This document shows, one piece after another, positions 62,049 to 64,000 of a DNA stretch of 64,000 nucleotides. The stretch spans positions 3,606,501 to 3,670,500 of the forward strand of contig NZ_CP109017.1 in NCBI RefSeq assembly GCF_036226765.1. The letters are read 5' to 3'. The stretch's first letter is position 1. Each line of letters opens with the position of its first letter. Position numbers and translations under genes: made by a program. This stretch comes from Streptomyces sp. NBC_00670 (GTDB lineage Bacteria > Actinomycetota > Actinomycetes > Streptomycetales > Streptomycetaceae). The notes below the pieces were generated by a model. It worked only from the letters and a program-made list of their open reading frames with translations. It was not told the DNA's origin and made no database searches.

Positions 62049-62531
62049 ATGACCGTTCGTCCCGTGGTCAAGCGCACCGCCCGCGCCGTTCTGCTCGACG
62101 GCGACGCCCTCGTCCTCATCAAGCGGACCAAGCCGGGCGTCGATCCCTACTGGGTCACGCCCGGCGGCGGGGTGGAGCCGGAGGACCCGACCGTGGTCGA
62201 CGCGCTCCACCGCGAGGTGCACGAGGAGCTGGGCGCCAAGATCACCGATGTGGTCCCCTGCTTCGTGGACACCGTGGAGCACATCGGCGAGGACGGCGGC
62301 GCGACCGGAGTGAAGGTGCAGCACTTCTTCGTCTGCCGGCTGGAGTCGATGGACGAGAGCCTGCGCCACGGCCCCGAGATCGAGCAGCCGTGCGGCGAGT
62401 ACGAGATCGTCCGGGTGCCGTTCACCCGCGTCGGGATCGCCTCGGTCCATCTCGTTCCGCTGTCGCTGCGGCACTACCTCGACGGCAACATCGAGGGTGT
62501 ACGGGCGATGCACGCACCCGACCTCGGCTGA
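62049..62531 (+). CDS. Nudix hydrolase
   Basis: A 160-aa protein with a Nudix box HREVHEELGA preceded by GGGVEPEDP. The helix REVHEELG is intact (catalytic Glu residues), but the upstream Glu expected eight residues before the Arg is shifted by one or two positions, so the motif is slightly irregular. It probably hydrolyses a nucleoside diphosphate derivative in the cytosol. The gene begins 20 bp after a parS-like site. Confidence 0.87.
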   Translation: MTVRPVVKRTARAVLLDGDALVLIKRTKPGVDPYWVTPGGGVEPEDPTVVDALHREVHEELGAKITDVVPCFVDTVEHIGEDGGATGVKVQHFFVCRLESMDESLRHGPEIEQPCGEYEIVRVPFTRVGIASVHLVPLSLRHYLDGNIEGVRAMHAPDLG

Positions 62532-62628
62532 GGAGACGCCGCCGACCACCCCCGGTGTGGCCAAAAGTCCGGGGGTCCTCGGGCAAAGCGGTGGACGGCG
62601 GGGCGGTCCGTCGGACAGCCTGACCTGC

Positions 62629-63495
62629 GTGCCGACACTCTCCCTCGCCGTTCTGCCCATCCGCCGCCTGACGCCCCGCGATGTCACCGCGTGCGCCGAC
62701 CTGTCCGAGGACCGGGGCTGGCCCCGGGAAGAACACAAGTGGGGGCTGTTGCTCGCCGCCGGACAGGGGTACGGCATCGACGACCCCGAGGGCGGCCTGG
62801 TCGGCGCCTGCGTGGTCACGGAGTACGGGCCCCACGGGCGGCCGGATCTGAGTGCGGTCGGCATGGTGCTCGTCGCCGAACGGCACGCGCGCCAGGGCGT
62901 CGGCCGACGGCTGATGCGGCACGTGGTGGCCGGGGCGGGCACCACGCCGCTGACCCTCTTCGCGACGTCGAACGGCCGCCCGCTCTACGAGGAGCTCGGC
63001 TTCAAGGTCACCGGACGGGCCGAGATGCTGCGCGGCCGCTTCCTTCCCGACGTCTCGGAGACCGGGGTCAGCACCCGGGCGGCGACCGCCGAGGACCTGG
63101 TGTCGATCCTCCGTCTCGACGCGGAGGTGTTCGGCAGCGACCGGACCCACATGATCACCCGTCTTCCCGCCTTCTCCGACCGGATCCGGGTGGCGTACGA
63201 GGACGGCCGGCTCCTCGGTTACGCGGCCGTCTGGCCCAACATGGAGACCCATGTCGTGGGCCCGCTGATCGCCCGGGACACCCGGACCGCCAAGGCCCTG
63301 GTCTCCGCGCTCGCCGAGGGCGGAGACCGGCCGCTGCGCACCGACATCGACGTACGGCACGAGGAGCTCCTCGCCTGGCTCAAGGAGCGGGGACTGGAGG
63401 CGGTCGGGTCGAACGCCGTCATGACGTACGGCGTCCCCGACCTGCCCGGGGACTGGACCCGGCGGTTCGCCCCGCTGACGGTCGCGGCGGGCTGA
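62629..63495 (+). CDS. Tandem GNAT N-acetyltransferase
   Basis: A 288-aa protein. The first GNAT domain (about residues 8-145) has the acetyl-CoA loop RHARQGVGRRLMRHV and LFATSNGRPLYEELGFK. The second half (about 150-285) resembles the Acetyltransf_18/YitH-type domain (LGYAAVWPNMETHVVGPLIA). The substrate is unknown. GTG 62629 is the most likely start; no strong RBS. Convergent with the MFS gene. Confidence 0.85.
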   Translation: MPTLSLAVLPIRRLTPRDVTACADLSEDRGWPREEHKWGLLLAAGQGYGIDDPEGGLVGACVVTEYGPHGRPDLSAVGMVLVAERHARQGVGRRLMRHVVAGAGTTPLTLFATSNGRPLYEELGFKVTGRAEMLRGRFLPDVSETGVSTRAATAEDLVSILRLDAEVFGSDRTHMITRLPAFSDRIRVAYEDGRLLGYAAVWPNMETHVVGPLIARDTRTAKALVSALAEGGDRPLRTDIDVRHEELLAWLKERGLEAVGSNAVMTYGVPDLPGDWTRRFAPLTVAAG

Positions 63496-63525
63496 ATCCG
63501 GGCGGGGCCAAAGGGCCATGGTCGC

Positions 63526-63588
63526 GGTCGTTCCCCGTGGGGGACGACCGGGAGACCAGTGCCGGGACCGTTCCCCATGGGGACGGCC
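63526..63588. terminator. Two hairpins between convergent GNAT and MFS genes
   Basis: The first is GGTCGT...ACGACC with a CCCC/GGGG inner stem (63526-63549). The second is CCGTTCCCC-AT-GGGGACGG (about 63568-63586). Together they could terminate transcription from both sides. Confidence 0.55.
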
Positions 63589-63622
63589 CCGGCGCACTCA
63601 GCGGCGCGCGGCCCCCACGCCC

Positions 63623-64000
63623 TCAGCGGCGCGCGGCGACGGGACGCTCGGCGGGTGCGCCACCGGTGGCCACGACGCGGGTGGTGCCCGCGGTCCCCCG
63701 GCGTTCCAGGGCCGCCGAGAGGGCAGCGAGCACCAGGGCGGAGGCGGCGAGGAGCGCACCGACCCAGTTGGGCGCGGTGTAGCCGAGCCCCGCCGCGATG
63801 ACCAGGCCGCCGAGCCAGGCGGACAGCGCGTTGCCGAGGTTGAAGGCGCCGATGTTGACGGCCGACGCCAGGGTCGGCGCTCCGTGGGCGTGGTCGAGGA
63901 CGCGCTTCTGCAGCGGTGGCACGGTCGCGAAGCCCAGGGCGCCGATCAGTACGAGGGTCGCCGCCGCGAGTGCCTTGTGGTGGGCGGTCACGGTGAACAG
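63623..64000 (-). CDS. MFS transporter, C-terminal part (cut by window edge)
   Basis: The frame is open to the last base, so only the C-terminal 125 residues are present. They contain the helices LAAATLVLIGALGFATVPPLQ, then VNIGAFNLGNALSAWLGGLVIAAGLG and VGALLAASALVLAALSAAL. This resembles the end of DHA1-type drug exporters (arabinose/chloramphenicol-efflux-like). The substrate cannot be assigned from this part. Confidence 0.85.
   Translation of the reverse strand: MFTVTAHHKALAAATLVLIGALGFATVPPLQKRVLDHAHGAPTLASAVNIGAFNLGNALSAWLGGLVIAAGLGYTAPNWVGALLAASALVLAALSAALERRGTAGTTRVVATGGAPAERPVAARR

Overview
The window is a 64 kb stretch of a high-GC actinomycete chromosome, almost certainly a Streptomyces. 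The evidence is GC-rich third codon positions, frequent GTG starts and ATGA/GTGA gene overlaps, and the Streptomyces-specific sporulation pair ssgR/ssgA. From memory, the core gene order (pheA-serS, cydABCD, thiC, ssgA) matches the oriC-proximal core of the S. coelicolor chromosome. Two DNA features support a position near the origin: six parS-like sites (TGTTTCACGTGAAACA family) and clusters of DnaA boxes (TTGTCCACA / TTATCCACA). I saw no rRNA, tRNA, CRISPR array, insertion sequence or clear pseudogene.

Layout. 0.2-9.1 kb: GDPD phosphodiesterase, two ATP-binding anti-sigma-like proteins, SEC-C protein, prim-pol-like protein, GAF-PP2C phosphatase, Xaa-Pro aminopeptidase. 9.3-15.9 kb: a copper-handling operon (membrane protein, YcnI, SCO1, PCuAC, CopC-CopD fusion, Tat-exported Dyp peroxidase with a parS site inside its coding sequence). 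16-19.5 kb: pheA, a DnaA-box cluster, serS and a HAD phosphatase. 20-27.3 kb: a four-gene ABC exporter operon, an EphD-like hydrolase-SDR fusion, kptA, an F420-type oxidoreductase. 27.4-40 kb: an apparent accessory island carrying a complete lasso peptide cluster. 40-50 kb: HAD phosphatase, cydA-cydB-cydDC under a perfect Rex operator, an aromatic/histidinol-phosphate aminotransferase, a LacI-type regulator with a TTA codon. 50-64 kb: metallophosphatase, thiC behind a TPP riboswitch, YibE/F protein, ssgA/ssgR, small membrane proteins, a PLP lyase, a TTA-containing LysR gene, Nudix and GNAT genes and the C-terminus of an MFS transporter cut by the window edge.

The standout system is the lasso cluster. 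A 42-residue precursor gene at 35618-35746 encodes a 21-residue core that, as I recall it, is the siamycin I / MS-271 sequence (nine-residue ring CLGVGSCND, four Cys, C-terminal Trp21). It is followed on the same strand by the cyclase, the PqqD-like recognition protein, the leader peptidase, an ABC exporter pair, a MauE-like and a DsbA-like redox pair for the two disulfides, and a CapA-type metallo-protein of the MslH peptide-epimerase family. Adjacent genes from cyclase to MauE overlap by 4 nt. A histidine kinase plus a second ABC transporter sit at one end, and a lone response regulator follows the epimerase at the other, suggesting a split two-component system. A stable hairpin separates precursor from cyclase, and a GTCCC-rich array lies upstream of the precursor.

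Other points worth attention are a parS-like palindrome that forms the variable arm of the thiC TPP riboswitch, a 30-bp palindromic parS in the cydB-cydDC junction, and two DnaA-box clusters (upstream of serS and of kptA). All starts and motifs were read by eye, and statements about orthologues or published systems are from memory.
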